64,000 bases of DNA from Bacillus pumilus (GTDB lineage Bacteria; Bacillota; Bacilli; Bacillales; Bacillaceae), in NCBI RefSeq assembly GCF_003431975.1, contig NZ_CP027116.1:1178001-1242000 (forward strand). Direction: 5' to 3'. A program made the position numbers and the translations under genes. This document shows, piece by piece, positions 28,839 through 37,481 of this stretch. Position 1 is the first letter of the stretch; every line of letters starts with the position of its first letter. The notes beneath the pieces were generated by a model that ran no database searches, was not told the origin of the DNA, and saw only the letters and a program-made list of their open reading frames with translations.

Positions 28839-30359
28839 ATGAGAAATTTAGTTAAAGTTCTATTTTTTCTTATCATTACGATAGGTGCTTATTTGGTCAT
28901 TCAAATCATTGCCGGTGATTTGGCGGTAAGTGTATTAAGTTCGATCAGTGTTCTATTCACTTTATCGATTATCTTCATCGGGTTTGTCATTTTCTTGGAG
29001 AACCGTAATCCGTCTCAAACGATTACGTGGCTTGTCCTTCTTGGGAGTTTTCCGTTATTTGGCTTTTTGTTTTACATTTTCTTTGGACGCAATATTAAAA
29101 AGCGCCGTCTGTTTGAAAAGAAAGCCGCGTTGGACGAACAGTTAATCCAGGAAGATGAACATATTCATAGAGAAGCGATTGAAAAAATGACGCATATGGG
29201 TGATCATCAGCAGCTCTTATTTAAGCTGGCCCACAGACTTGGACATACCCCTATTACGTACCGCACGTCCTCTAAAGTCTTAACCAATGGAGAAGAAACA
29301 TTCTCTCATATTTTTGAAGAAATCAAAAAAGCAACACATCACATTCACCTAGAATATTATATTCTCCGCCACGATGACCTTGGGCAAGAATTAAAGGATA
29401 TTCTAATTGAAAAAGCGAAAAATGGCGTGATTGTCCGTTTCTTATATGACGATGTAGGAAGCTTAAAGCTCTCACGTCAATATATTGCTGACCTAGAAAA
29501 GGCCGGCGTTCAGATCGTTCCATTTTTACCTGTAAGGCTACCTCTGTTAAATAATAAAATCAACTTCCGAAATCACCGGAAAATCGTCGTGATTGATGGT
29601 GAAGTCGGATTTGTCGGCGGGCTGAACATTGGAGACGAATATATGGGCAGAAGCAGACAATATGGATTTTGGCGTGACACGCATATGATGATTAAGGGTG
29701 AAGCTGTTCGAGACCTGCAGCAGATTTTCATGCAAGATTGGTATTATATGACGAATGAAAGATGCTCAGGTGTGGACTATTTTAAAGATTTCAGTCACCT
29801 TGAAAGCACAACAGAAGGCGTACAAATGATCGCAGGCGGTCCTGATAAACAGTGGGAGGTTATCAAAAATCTCTTTTTCTCCATGATCATCTCTGCCAAA
29901 AAGTCTATTTGGATCGCTTCACCGTATTTTGTGCCGGATGATGATATTTTGTCCGCATTGAAAATTGCTGCATTAAGCGGAGTAGATGTACGAATTATTG
30001 CTCCGAAGAATCCAGATAAACGGATCGTTTTCCATGCGTCTCGTTCATACTTCCCAGAGCTTCTGGAAGCAGGGGCGAAGGTGTATGAGTATGATCAAGG
30101 CTTTATGCATAGTAAATTTATTATTGTGGATAGTGAGCTGGCTTCGATTGGAACGGCCAACATGGATATGAGAAGCTTTCATTTGAATTTTGAAGTGAAT
30201 GCCTTCCTCTATAAAACGAAGAGCACAGAGAAGCTCGTTAATGACTTCTTAGGTGATTTAGAGCAGTCACATGAAATTGTCCTAGAAGAATTTGCTAAGA
30301 GACCTTTGAGGGTAAGACTGTTTGAATCCACAGCAAGATTATTATCACCACTATTATAA
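28839..30359 (+). CDS. cls: Cardiolipin synthase (phospholipase D family)
   Basis: The enzyme condenses two phosphatidylglycerols to cardiolipin at the membrane. The 506 residues have two N-terminal helices (~5-22 and ~30-53), a third hydrophobic stretch ~62-84 and two HKD motifs: His246-Arg-Lys248...Asp253 in FRNHRKIVVID, and HSKFIIVD near residue 425. This is the full bacterial Cls layout. In B. subtilis the cls paralogues are elsewhere as I recall, so its place between mecA and coiA is lineage-specific. CAAGGAG precedes the ATG. Confidence 0.94.
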   Translation: MRNLVKVLFFLIITIGAYLVIQIIAGDLAVSVLSSISVLFTLSIIFIGFVIFLENRNPSQTITWLVLLGSFPLFGFLFYIFFGRNIKKRRLFEKKAALDEQLIQEDEHIHREAIEKMTHMGDHQQLLFKLAHRLGHTPITYRTSSKVLTNGEETFSHIFEEIKKATHHIHLEYYILRHDDLGQELKDILIEKAKNGVIVRFLYDDVGSLKLSRQYIADLEKAGVQIVPFLPVRLPLLNNKINFRNHRKIVVIDGEVGFVGGLNIGDEYMGRSRQYGFWRDTHMMIKGEAVRDLQQIFMQDWYYMTNERCSGVDYFKDFSHLESTTEGVQMIAGGPDKQWEVIKNLFFSMIISAKKSIWIASPYFVPDDDILSALKIAALSGVDVRIIAPKNPDKRIVFHASRSYFPELLEAGAKVYEYDQGFMHSKFIIVDSELASIGTANMDMRSFHLNFEVNAFLYKTKSTEKLVNDFLGDLEQSHEIVLEEFAKRPLRVRLFESTARLLSPLL

Positions 30360-30369
30360 AGATTGTATT

Positions 30370-30397
30370 TTCCCCCTTACTATTAGGGGGATTTTTA
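30370..30397 (+). terminator. Terminator after cls
   Basis: TCCCCCTTA and TAGGGGGA pair closely and are followed by T5. Confidence 0.8.
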
Positions 30398-30521
30398 ATT
30401 TTGGGGGAGAAAAACATGAGTAAAATCATGTTTTCACACAATAAAAGTTCATTTTGCTTATTCGCTCTCTTATATACGAACAAGCTATAATACGTTCATC
30501 AAAAAGTAAGGGGAGAGCTGA

Positions 30522-31682
30522 ATGAATGCAGCGATTATGGATAACGGAAAGCTTATTCGAATTACACATCATTTATCGAAAAAACGTCTGGAGCATGTAA
30601 GGACGACGTGCAAATTTTATTGTCCTGAATGCAGAGAAGAGGTGCAATTAAAGCTTGGTGAACATCGCGTCTTTCATTTTGCACATAAACAGCTGACAGC
30701 TTGTCCGTTCGCCAGAGGTGAAACGGCTTATCATCAGGCAGGGAAGGAAGCTATTTTGAGTTGGCTAGAGCGGCTTGGACATAAACCAGTGCTGGAGAGT
30801 TATGTTTCAAAGATTCAGCAGCGTCCTGACGTGACTGTCTCTATTGGAGATACAAGCTATGCAATTGAATATCAATGTTCGAATATTTCCCGGCAAGAGC
30901 TGCGCAATAGAACAGCAGGACTTCGTGAAGCAGGTCTATTCCCAATATGGGTAATTGGGGCAAATCGTTTAAAGCGGATATCTGCTCAGCTCTTTTCCTT
31001 CTCTTCCATTCATTGGGGGATGTTAAGGGAATCACAGAATAAGAGTCTGATTTTTTATTGTCCGCTTCAGAATAGGTTCATCCAACTTGCTCAATTCCTC
31101 GTATTTCAACCGACGAAAGTATGTGCTGCTATGACTGTCAGACCGCCATCAGCATATGGCGGTCTTTCTGCACTCCTATCTCCGCCTTTAAGCAAAAGAA
31201 TGGTACACAAGCAATGGCTTAGGTGTATACAGCAATTTAGAGAGCGGCCTCCGCGTATTTTATCAAACGAAAGCAAACGATTGAGAGACGTGTTCTATGA
31301 GCATCATCAAACGGCTTTCCCTTTTCTGCCGACCGAATTATTTATCCCGCTGCAAGAAGCGTATATCTTTACAAGCCCTGTTTATGTTTGGCAGGGGTGT
31401 CTGTTTGATTGGATAATAAGGAAAAAAGGAAATCGTCCAGTAACGATTCAATTGCTCATGAAAGAAATCAAGCGGTGTGTGAAGATGAAAGAAATCAAGC
31501 TTCGATTTAGCGATGTTTCAATAGGAGAAATGAAAAAAGTCATGACGGCATATGTAAATGCGCTTGTCAGACAAGGGTTTTTACACATGACGAAAAAGGG
31601 TAATTATGAAGTAGCGTCGAACCATGTGCCGTTACAAACAGTAGATGAAGCGTTCAAACGTGATGCTTTCTTATTTCATTAG
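30522..31682 (+). CDS. coiA: Competence protein CoiA
   Basis: CoiA is a competence-induced protein needed for efficient transformation and thought to act on incoming DNA. The 386 residues have an N-terminal zinc-ribbon-like module (YCPECREEVQLKLGEHRVFHFAHK). A nuclease-like core of the PD-(D/E)xK type follows, with RPDVTVSIGDTSYAIEYQ and SRQELRNRTAGLREAG. The C-terminal part is less distinct. AAGGGGAG precedes the ATG. The 3' end overlaps an open frame upstream of pepF, but pepF itself starts later. Confidence 0.92.
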   Translation: MNAAIMDNGKLIRITHHLSKKRLEHVRTTCKFYCPECREEVQLKLGEHRVFHFAHKQLTACPFARGETAYHQAGKEAILSWLERLGHKPVLESYVSKIQQRPDVTVSIGDTSYAIEYQCSNISRQELRNRTAGLREAGLFPIWVIGANRLKRISAQLFSFSSIHWGMLRESQNKSLIFYCPLQNRFIQLAQFLVFQPTKVCAAMTVRPPSAYGGLSALLSPPLSKRMVHKQWLRCIQQFRERPPRILSNESKRLRDVFYEHHQTAFPFLPTELFIPLQEAYIFTSPVYVWQGCLFDWIIRKKGNRPVTIQLLMKEIKRCVKMKEIKLRFSDVSIGEMKKVMTAYVNALVRQGFLHMTKKGNYEVASNHVPLQTVDEAFKRDAFLFH

Positions 31683-31896
31683 CATGTTTCATGCCCACTT
31701 TGTTCATGATAAGAAAAAGGTGGTGCTGCGATTGAATAAGAAGAAACGCTTTTTTCTCATTTTTTTAGTCTGTTTGGTATTTATTTCTGCATATGATTTG
31801 ACAAATATAGTTCAAAACAAAGAAGATAAATACAACACCAATTTCTTTCACTTTCCGAAAGGTTGGTTCAACACAACTTATGCAAGGGGGATTCAT

Positions 31897-33723
31897 ATGA
31901 CTTCACAAAGCAAAAACAACCATTTACCAGACAGAAGCGAAGTAAAAGAAGAAAACAAATGGCGTCTTGAAGATATTTTTGAAAGCGTCGATGCGTGGAA
32001 CAAGGAATTCGAAGTGGTCAAAAAAGAAATTCCTAAGCTGGCCCAATTTAAAGGCAAGCTGGCCCATTCTGCTGATGTGCTGTATGAAGCCCTAACCTTT
32101 CAGGATCAACTTTCTGAAAAGCTTGGCAAGCTTTATACATATGCGCACATGAAATACGATGAAGATACGACAAACTCATCATTTCAAGCGCTGAATGATA
32201 AGGCGTCGAATTTATTTACGCAGCTCTCTAGTACATCTGCTTATATTGTTCCAGAGATTTTATCGATTCAGGAAGATAAATTGCAGCAGTTTATTTTGGA
32301 AAAAGAAGAATTAAAACTATATTCCCATGCTCTTGAAGAAATTAATAAAGAGCGTCCACATATTTTAAGTGAGGAGCAAGAAGCTTTATTAGCTGAGGCC
32401 TCTGAACCTCTTTCAACTTCTTCTACTACTTTTAGTATGTTTAACAATGCCGATATTTCATTCCCTTCTGTAAAGGATGAAAACGGAGAAGAAAAGAAGA
32501 TTACACACGGTAACTTCATCACATTTTTAAACAGTGATGATCGTGAAGTGAGAAAGAATGCCTTTAAAGCTGTGTATAAAACGTATGATCAGTATAAAAA
32601 CACACTTGCTTCAACACTGAGCGGCTCGATTAAAAAAGATAATTTTTATGCAAAAGTACGAAATTATAAATCGGCAAGAGAATCAGCCCTATCACGAAAC
32701 AGTATTCCAGAAGAAGTATATGACAATCTAATTGATACAGTTCATCAATATTTACCTTTATTACACCGTTATATTGAATTACGCAAAAAGGTATTAAAGC
32801 TTGATGAAGTGCACAATTATGACTTGTATACACCACTTGTGAAAGATGCTGGCATGAAGCTAACCTACGATGAAGCAAAGGATTATATGCTAAAAGGATT
32901 AGCGCCATTAGGAGAAGAATATGTCTCCGTTTTAAAAGAGGGGCTTAACAATCGCTGGGTAGATGTTTATGAGAACAAAGGAAAACGAAGCGGTGCGTAT
33001 TCATCTGGAAGCTATGGCACAAATCCATATATCCTTATGAACTGGCAAAATAATATTGATAATTTATTTACACTGGCTCATGAATTTGGTCACTCTGTCC
33101 ACAGTTACTATACAAGAAAACACCAGCCATATCCGTATGGCAACTACAGTATCTTTGTAGCTGAAGTGGCTTCCACTACAAATGAAGCGTTACTTGGCGA
33201 ATACTTGCTTCATCATTTAGAGGATAAAAAACAGCGTTTGTATGTGTTAAATCACTTGTTAGAAGGGTTTAGAGGAACGGTATTCAGACAGACGATGTTT
33301 GCCGAGTTTGAGCATCTTATTCATGTGAAAGCACAAGAAGGAGAGGCTTTAACGCCAGAATTCATGACGAACCTTTATTACGACCTGAATAAGAAGTATT
33401 TTGGAGACGGCATGGTTGTGGATAAGGAAATCGGATTAGAATGGACGAGAATTCCTCATTTCTACTACAACTATTATGTATATCAATATGCGACAGGCTA
33501 TAGTGCTGCTCAGGCATTGAGTAAGCAAATATTAGAAGAAGGAAAACCTGCGGTGGAGCGCTACACAGACTTCCTTAAAGCAGGGAGCTCAGATTACCCA
33601 ATCAATGTACTGAAAAAAGCAGGTGTTGATATGGCTTCGAAAGAACCAATCGAAGCAGCATGCAAATTGTTCGAAGAAAAACTGAAAGAAATGGAAGAGC
33701 TCATCTCTAGAACGGGTGAGTAA
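31897..33723 (+). CDS. pepF: Oligoendopeptidase F (M3 family)
   Basis: This zinc oligopeptidase degrades peptides of about 7-17 residues. From ATG 31897 (MTSQSKNNHLPDRSEVKEENKW, opening as in B. subtilis YjbG) it has 608 residues. The active site is His395-Glu-Phe-Gly-His399 in LAHEFGHSVHSYYT, with the third ligand in EVASTTNEALL. GCAAGGGGG lies seven bases before this ATG. The frame is open further upstream: a TTG at 31732 with its own AAGGTGG would add 55 residues with a membrane-anchor-like segment. Which start is used, or both, cannot be told here. Confidence 0.93.
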   Translation: MTSQSKNNHLPDRSEVKEENKWRLEDIFESVDAWNKEFEVVKKEIPKLAQFKGKLAHSADVLYEALTFQDQLSEKLGKLYTYAHMKYDEDTTNSSFQALNDKASNLFTQLSSTSAYIVPEILSIQEDKLQQFILEKEELKLYSHALEEINKERPHILSEEQEALLAEASEPLSTSSTTFSMFNNADISFPSVKDENGEEKKITHGNFITFLNSDDREVRKNAFKAVYKTYDQYKNTLASTLSGSIKKDNFYAKVRNYKSARESALSRNSIPEEVYDNLIDTVHQYLPLLHRYIELRKKVLKLDEVHNYDLYTPLVKDAGMKLTYDEAKDYMLKGLAPLGEEYVSVLKEGLNNRWVDVYENKGKRSGAYSSGSYGTNPYILMNWQNNIDNLFTLAHEFGHSVHSYYTRKHQPYPYGNYSIFVAEVASTTNEALLGEYLLHHLEDKKQRLYVLNHLLEGFRGTVFRQTMFAEFEHLIHVKAQEGEALTPEFMTNLYYDLNKKYFGDGMVVDKEIGLEWTRIPHFYYNYYVYQYATGYSAAQALSKQILEEGKPAVERYTDFLKAGSSDYPINVLKKAGVDMASKEPIEAACKLFEEKLKEMEELISRTGE

Positions 33724-33725
33724 CG

Positions 33726-33780
33726 AAAAGACTTCTGTCAGACGTGTGAGTGAAAACTCATCTTTTGACAGGAGTTTTTT
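33726..33780 (+). terminator. Terminator after pepF
   Basis: AAGACTTCTGTCA pairs with TGACAGGAGTTTTTT, with an inner stem GTGAGT/ACTCAT in between. Confidence 0.8.
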
Positions 33781-33785
33781 ACCAT

Positions 33786-33818
33786 ACAAAAAGACCTCTT
33801 CGCATGTAGAGGTCTTTC
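33786..33818 (-). terminator. Bidirectional terminator between pepF and yizD
   Basis: AAAAAGACCTCT and AGAGGTCTTT pair around TCGCATGT. It lies just past the yizD stop. Confidence 0.8.
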
Positions 33819-33825
33819 CTTATCA

Positions 33826-33999
33826 TCAGCCTTTAAACCCTTTAAAGGTCTTCCGGTGGTTCATTCGATAAAGTGTAAAAAGAATTGAAGCAAATAAGAG
33901 CGGGGAGGTGAGATAAAGAGGAAGCATTTTCATTAAGCCTAATATATTTAAAAAGAAAAATAAGCCTATGGCAACAAGTCCAATAGTTGTGCTGCGCAT
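33826..33999 (-). CDS. yizD: YizD, small membrane protein
   Basis: This 57-residue ORF begins MRSTTIGLVAIGLFFFLNIL, with a ribosome site GGAGGG seven bases before the ATG. Two hydrophobic helices cover about residues 4-22 and 27-43, and the tail is basic (RMNHRKTFKGFKG). Position between pepF and spxH fits YizD of B. subtilis. A longer minus-strand frame over the same bases has no ribosome site and is a shadow. The function is unknown. Confidence 0.8.
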   Translation of the reverse strand: MRSTTIGLVAIGLFFFLNILGLMKMLPLYLTSPLLFASILFTLYRMNHRKTFKGFKG

Positions 34000-34091
34000 G
34001 CAGATCCCTCCATTTTTTCGTTACTTTCACTATATGAAAGTGACTACCCTCTTATGTTTTGTGACAAAAATATGAACATATAGTATATCTG

Positions 34092-34121
34092 TTGTCATAA
34101 GTCGACAAAATTTGATATACT
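34092..34121 (+). promoter_or_regulatory. roxS promoter with ResD-like and Rex-like sites
   Basis: TTGTCA (34092-34097), an 18-base spacer and TATACT (34116-34121) form the promoter. TTTGTGACA at 34058-34066 resembles a ResD site. ATGTGAAATTAATCACAT (34126-34143) is a dyad like a Rex operator placed at the start site. ResDE and Rex control of roxS is known in B. subtilis; the assignments here are by motif. Confidence 0.7.
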
Positions 34122-34127
34122 ACAGAT

Positions 34128-34241
34128 GTGAAATTAATCACATACAAACATTACCCCTTTGTTTGACCGTGAAAAATTTCTCCCATCCCCTTTGTTGTCG
34201 TTAAGACATAGTGAAACCGCGCTTATCCCGGCGCGGTTTCT
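34128..34241 (+). ncRNA. roxS: Small regulatory RNA RoxS (RsaE)
   Basis: RoxS is a conserved Firmicute sRNA that represses central-metabolism mRNAs under NO or redox stress by base pairing through C-rich loops. The region has a promoter but no ORF. It carries the two C-rich motifs ACCCCTTTG (34153 region) and CTCCCATCCCCTTTG (34180-34194), and ends in the stem GAAACCGCGC/GCGCGGTTTC with TTCGT. Position between yizD and spxH is that of roxS in B. subtilis. The 5' end is estimated from the -10 and is accurate to a few bases. Confidence 0.9.
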
Positions 34242-34286
34242 TCGTACCTAAAAATAGAACAAATGTTCCTTTTTGAGATAAAGAAA

Positions 34287-34308
34287 AACATGGGTCAGCA
34301 CCCATGTT
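34287..34308 (-). terminator. Terminator of yjbI-spxH overlapping the spxH stop
   Basis: On the minus strand ACATGGGT/ACCCATGT closes around GCTG and is followed by TTTTCTTT. The spxH stop lies within the stem. Confidence 0.8.
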
Positions 34309-35206
34309 CATTCTCACAGCGATAGACATCAAGATCTGAATGATGGTCATTTTCTTTATAGCGCCAAAACATTTCTTGATGTACTTGCACACGTTCTACT
34401 TTTTTAGCGAAAGCCAGTTTTTTCATTTCTCGTTCAACTTCTTCAAGCGTTAGGTCATAGACAACAGCAATTTCTTTGGCGGATGCAAATTGAAAGTAAG
34501 CAATAAACCATTCAAGTGGAGGCCGTTCTGAAGGTGTTGGTTTTTCACCAATCATTTCAAAAAGGATTTCCTCGTATACATCGTAAGAATAAGCTCCTGA
34601 AATTTTTAGCCCTTCATCTCCGTTGACTGTATTAAAAAAGGCGAAGGTTGGAAGCTCAGATACGTCCATTTCAGCGGCAATTTTCATATCACATTTTAAT
34701 GCTTTAACAGCACTTTGAGAATGAATATCGCGCTGGAATTCTTCGATGTCCAGCCCAGCACATTTTGCATTTTCTAGCAGGACATGTTCACTCGTGACAT
34801 CTTGCTGATGACAAAAAAGGGACTCTTGAATGAGGCGCAAAAATTTCATTCCACATTTTCTGCCTTGAAGCTCAGCCGCTTTTAATGCAAGCGAGGCGAG
34901 ATAGGGGGAAGTCACAATTTGTTCAGACAGCATTTGTTCTTTTTTGGTCTGAGTTTTGGTCGCAAATTTCCCCCATGCTTCGGTCAGTAAATGCTTTTTC
35001 CTTTTGCGATTCAATGCATTAATACTAGAACTTGTCACCGTTCGTAAAGTGAAGAAACGGCCGTACTTCATTTTCAATTTTTTAATGGATGGCTCTAATA
35101 ACCAGCAGTCTGGGCTTAGAGGGTCAATGAATACATAGATTTCAATCGGCTTTTGAGGATGTCCGTGACAGTGTGAGAAATATTGATCGTGCGTATTGCA
35201 GCTCAA
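34295..35206 (-). CDS. spxH: SpxH (YjbH), adaptor for ClpXP degradation of Spx
   Basis: SpxH binds Spx and hands it to ClpXP under non-stress conditions. The 303 residues have a His-rich start (DQYFSHCHGHPQKP), a DsbA-like thioredoxin-fold core with VFIDPLSPDCWLLEP, and SYSYDVYEEILFEMIG downstream. The residue matching the first Cys of the B. subtilis CxxC is Ser31 here, leaving only Cys34. The start overlaps the yjbI stop by four bases. The two are one minus-strand operon facing roxS. Confidence 0.93.
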   Translation of the reverse strand: MSCNTHDQYFSHCHGHPQKPIEIYVFIDPLSPDCWLLEPSIKKLKMKYGRFFTLRTVTSSSINALNRKRKKHLLTEAWGKFATKTQTKKEQMLSEQIVTSPYLASLALKAAELQGRKCGMKFLRLIQESLFCHQQDVTSEHVLLENAKCAGLDIEEFQRDIHSQSAVKALKCDMKIAAEMDVSELPTFAFFNTVNGDEGLKISGAYSYDVYEEILFEMIGEKPTPSERPPLEWFIAYFQFASAKEIAVVYDLTLEEVEREMKKLAFAKKVERVQVHQEMFWRYKENDHHSDLDVYRCENEHGC

Positions 35207-35601
35207 GGTCGTCCATCCTTTTCAGGTGTTTGATTAACCATATGACGAGCCGTTAGAGAAAGCCGCTCAAATAAAAAGTCACGAATATCGCCGGTTAGTC
35301 CTACTTGATCCATTGCATCCTCCATGCATTCAAGCCATGCGTCAGCCCGCTCCTCAGTAATTGGAAAAGGGAGATGTCTCGCCCGCAGCATGGGGTGACC
35401 ATGCTCCTCTGTATAAAGCGGGGGTCCGCCTAAATATTGCGTTAAAAACTGTTTTTGTTTTCTTGCTGTTTCTTTTAAGTCATCCGGGAAAATAGGATGA
35501 AGCAAAGGATGACACTTTACATTTTCATAAAAAGTATCAACAAGTTGCGATAGAAGTTCCTCTCCAACCGCTTCGTAAGGTGCGTTAAACGATTGTACCA
35601 T
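35203..35601 (-). CDS. yjbI: Truncated haemoglobin YjbI (group II, trHbO)
   Basis: This is a small haem protein that binds oxygen and may protect against oxidative or nitrosative stress. It has 132 residues and begins MVQSFNAPYEAVGEELLSQL. The proximal His lies in HPMLRARHLPFPI, and FLTQYLGGPPLYTEEHGHP is typical of group II. It is the first gene of the yjbI-spxH operon, linking a haem sensor or scavenger to Spx turnover. Confidence 0.95.
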   Translation of the reverse strand: MVQSFNAPYEAVGEELLSQLVDTFYENVKCHPLLHPIFPDDLKETARKQKQFLTQYLGGPPLYTEEHGHPMLRARHLPFPITEERADAWLECMEDAMDQVGLTGDIRDFLFERLSLTARHMVNQTPEKDGRP

Positions 35602-35846
35602 GTTGACTACTCCTTTTACTCGTAGTTAATAGGATGAAGCGCCCTATTATGAATTCATTTATTTCAAAAGTGATATTCAGTTTGTTCTATTTTATTGTTT
35701 CTATTCTTGTATATTTATTTTAACAACCTCAACTCAATTCCACAAACAAACCGCTTTGGTCTATTGGAAATAAAGAAAGAGGCGGGTTCCGTGATCAATT
35801 GACCATATCATAACACATTCAGTCAAAAAAGGGTGAAAAGCGACAT
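35602..35846 (-). promoter_or_regulatory. Non-coding upstream region of yjbI-spxH
   Basis: No gene is seen. The region is AT-rich and must hold the minus-strand promoter of yjbI; I could not pick a convincing -35/-10 pair. Confidence 0.4.
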
Positions 35847-35880
35847 ACAAAAAACCGAAGAGGTTATTCTCTTCGGTTTA
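35847..35880 (-). terminator. Terminator of yjbJ overlapping its stop
   Basis: On the minus strand AAACCGAAGAG/CTCTTCGGTTTTTTG forms a strong stem. The yjbJ TAA lies at its start. Confidence 0.85.
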
Positions 35881-36645
35881 AGCGAAATATTGAGATGTGA
35901 TTTTCTTTACATAATTTTGAGTTTCTTTAAATGGTGGAATGCCGCCGTATTTATCAACATTGCCTGAGCCTGCATTATAGGCGGCTAAGGCGAGTGAGAC
36001 ATTCCCATTATATTTCTGAAGCATTTGTTTGATATATTTCGTGCCACCCTCAATGTTTTGGGCCGCATCAAAAGCATTATTTACACCAAGTGACTTAGCA
36101 GTAGATGGCATGAGTTGCATGAGGCCAAGTGCTCCTGCATGGCTGACCGCATTCGTACGATAGCCGGATTCTTGCTTGATGACTGCATGAATTAGTTTCT
36201 CTGGAACACCGTGTTTTTGAGCCATTTGTGACACGATTTGATTAATCTCTTTTGATGACGAGCCGCTTGAGACAGCTTTTTGAAGTGGCGGCGTGTAGCT
36301 GTTGTTTAAAACATTCCCAATCCCATTTGCTGTATTCAATTGAGTGTCATTCGCATATAAAGATTGAGCTTGAAGCGGCTCACTGCCGGCCATAGCAGAC
36401 AAGTATGGGTTTGTACGCGCGTACTGCGTGTTTGGAGCGGTTGATGGGTCCGTTCCCATAAACGCAGAAATGGAAAGCGGCAGGCGTGATAATTCTGATC
36501 CGCCTAGAAAATCTTGCAGCAGTGACTGAAAAGAAGTTTGTGCATTCGATTCCTGGCCAGTTGGCATTTGCGTTTGTCCCGGGTCTGTTTGTAACGTTTT
36601 AAGTGCTTGAAGCTGCATAAAGGATTGAAGTTGATTGACGTTCAT
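35878..36645 (-). CDS. yjbJ: YjbJ, lytic transglycosylase (SLT domain)
   Basis: This putative peptidoglycan hydrolase has 255 residues. The first ~120 are low-complexity and rich in Gln, Ser, Asn and Thr. The C-terminal SLT/goose-lysozyme domain has the catalytic Glu in [21 protein letters not shown], then [14 protein letters not shown] and [20 protein letters not shown]. There is no clear signal peptide, so export may be non-classical. The second of two adjacent ATGs (36645) is six bases from AGGAGG and is favoured over 36648. Confidence 0.9.
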   Translation of the reverse strand: MNVNQLQSFMQLQALKTLQTDPGQTQMPTGQESNAQTSFQSLLQDFLGGSELSRLPLSISAFMGTDPSTAPNTQYARTNPYLSAMAGSEPLQAQSLYANDTQLNTANGIGNVLNNSYTPPLQKAVSSGSSSKEINQIVSQMAQKHGVPEKLIHAVIKQESGYRTNAVSHAGALGLMQLMPSTAKSLGVNNAFDAAQNIEGGTKYIKQMLQKYNGNVSLALAAYNAGSGNVDKYGGIPPFKETQNYVKKITSQYFA

Positions 36646-36666
36646 CATGTTCCTCCTTCAAGGAAT

Positions 36667-37245
36667 TCATCTATTCTCTGTTTTCATTTTCTCTTCATAA
36701 AAACGAACAACTTTGTTTTTCGTTTTGCGTACAGGGATTTGGAATTGTTGGAGCAATGCGGAGAATGCGGCTTGTCCGATTTCCAGATCGCTCACTTCAA
36801 ATTCAAGTTCATAGTCCTCTACTGTTAAATATCGGCTATGATCCAAAACAATTAAGCCTTCTTTGATCATTTTTTCTGCTCTTGATGTTTCAAGTGAACC
36901 AAAGAACACAATTTGATCCGTTTGAATGTTCAGGTGATCTAGCCTGTCCGCCACTTCACCTTCTGGCAGCTGAAAATCGTCAAGGCTTGAAGGAGGAGAG
37001 ATTGTTTGATGGGTTTCAAGCAAGCCTATCTCGTGCGGTTCCTTTAACGTGAGGACCCATTGTCCGTCTTTTTCTCTCATTCTTAATGCAGCAAATTGAG
37101 ATTTTATATCAAATTGAGGAGTATCAAAATAATAGTTGGTTTGCGTGTGAAAATCCGCATCCTTCAATTGAAAATGTTGTTTCAGCTGTTCAAATTCTTC
37201 TTTCATTAATAACTGCTTTAATTCTATTTCAATTTCCTGCGCCAT
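36667..37245 (-). CDS. yjbK: YjbK, CYTH-domain phosphatase/cyclase-like protein
   Basis: The 192-residue protein starts MAQEIEIELKQLL, containing the ExExK signature that gives the CYTH fold its triphosphate-binding tunnel. Basic and acidic strands follow (LRMREKDGQWVLTLKEP). Family members hydrolyse inorganic triphosphate or thiamine triphosphate; the substrate here is not known. It lies 21 bases upstream of yjbJ on the same strand and diverges from yjbL. Confidence 0.88.
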   Translation of the reverse strand: MAQEIEIELKQLLMKEEFEQLKQHFQLKDADFHTQTNYYFDTPQFDIKSQFAALRMREKDGQWVLTLKEPHEIGLLETHQTISPPSSLDDFQLPEGEVADRLDHLNIQTDQIVFFGSLETSRAEKMIKEGLIVLDHSRYLTVEDYELEFEVSDLEIGQAAFSALLQQFQIPVRKTKNKVVRFYEEKMKTENR

Positions 37246-37481
37246 CTTAACATCAACCTTTCATTTAGAGGAAATATGATTATTGTACATGAAGTATGTT
37301 CACCATGTAAAAGACTGTTTTTTCTCTTCTTTTTTCTTTACACATGTGACAAAAAGAATAGAGAATCATATGAAGGGAACCTTTTACAGAAGAAAACAGG
37401 ATTTTCTCAAAAAGTTCGGTTTATCAATATTGAACTTGATATGATAAAATAAAGCTGTACTTTGTTGTAAAGGAGATCATG

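Noticed and set aside
31645..31896. Open frame overlapping the coiA 3' end, read as the N-terminus of PepF
   Set aside because: The first start (31645) lies inside coiA and has no ribosome site. Only the TTG at 31732 is plausible, and it is reported as a finding rather than as the annotated start.
33842..34030. 62-residue minus-strand ORF over yizD
   Set aside because: It has no ribosome site and an unlikely composition. The overlapping 57-residue frame (33826-33999) has GGAGGG and two clear helices.
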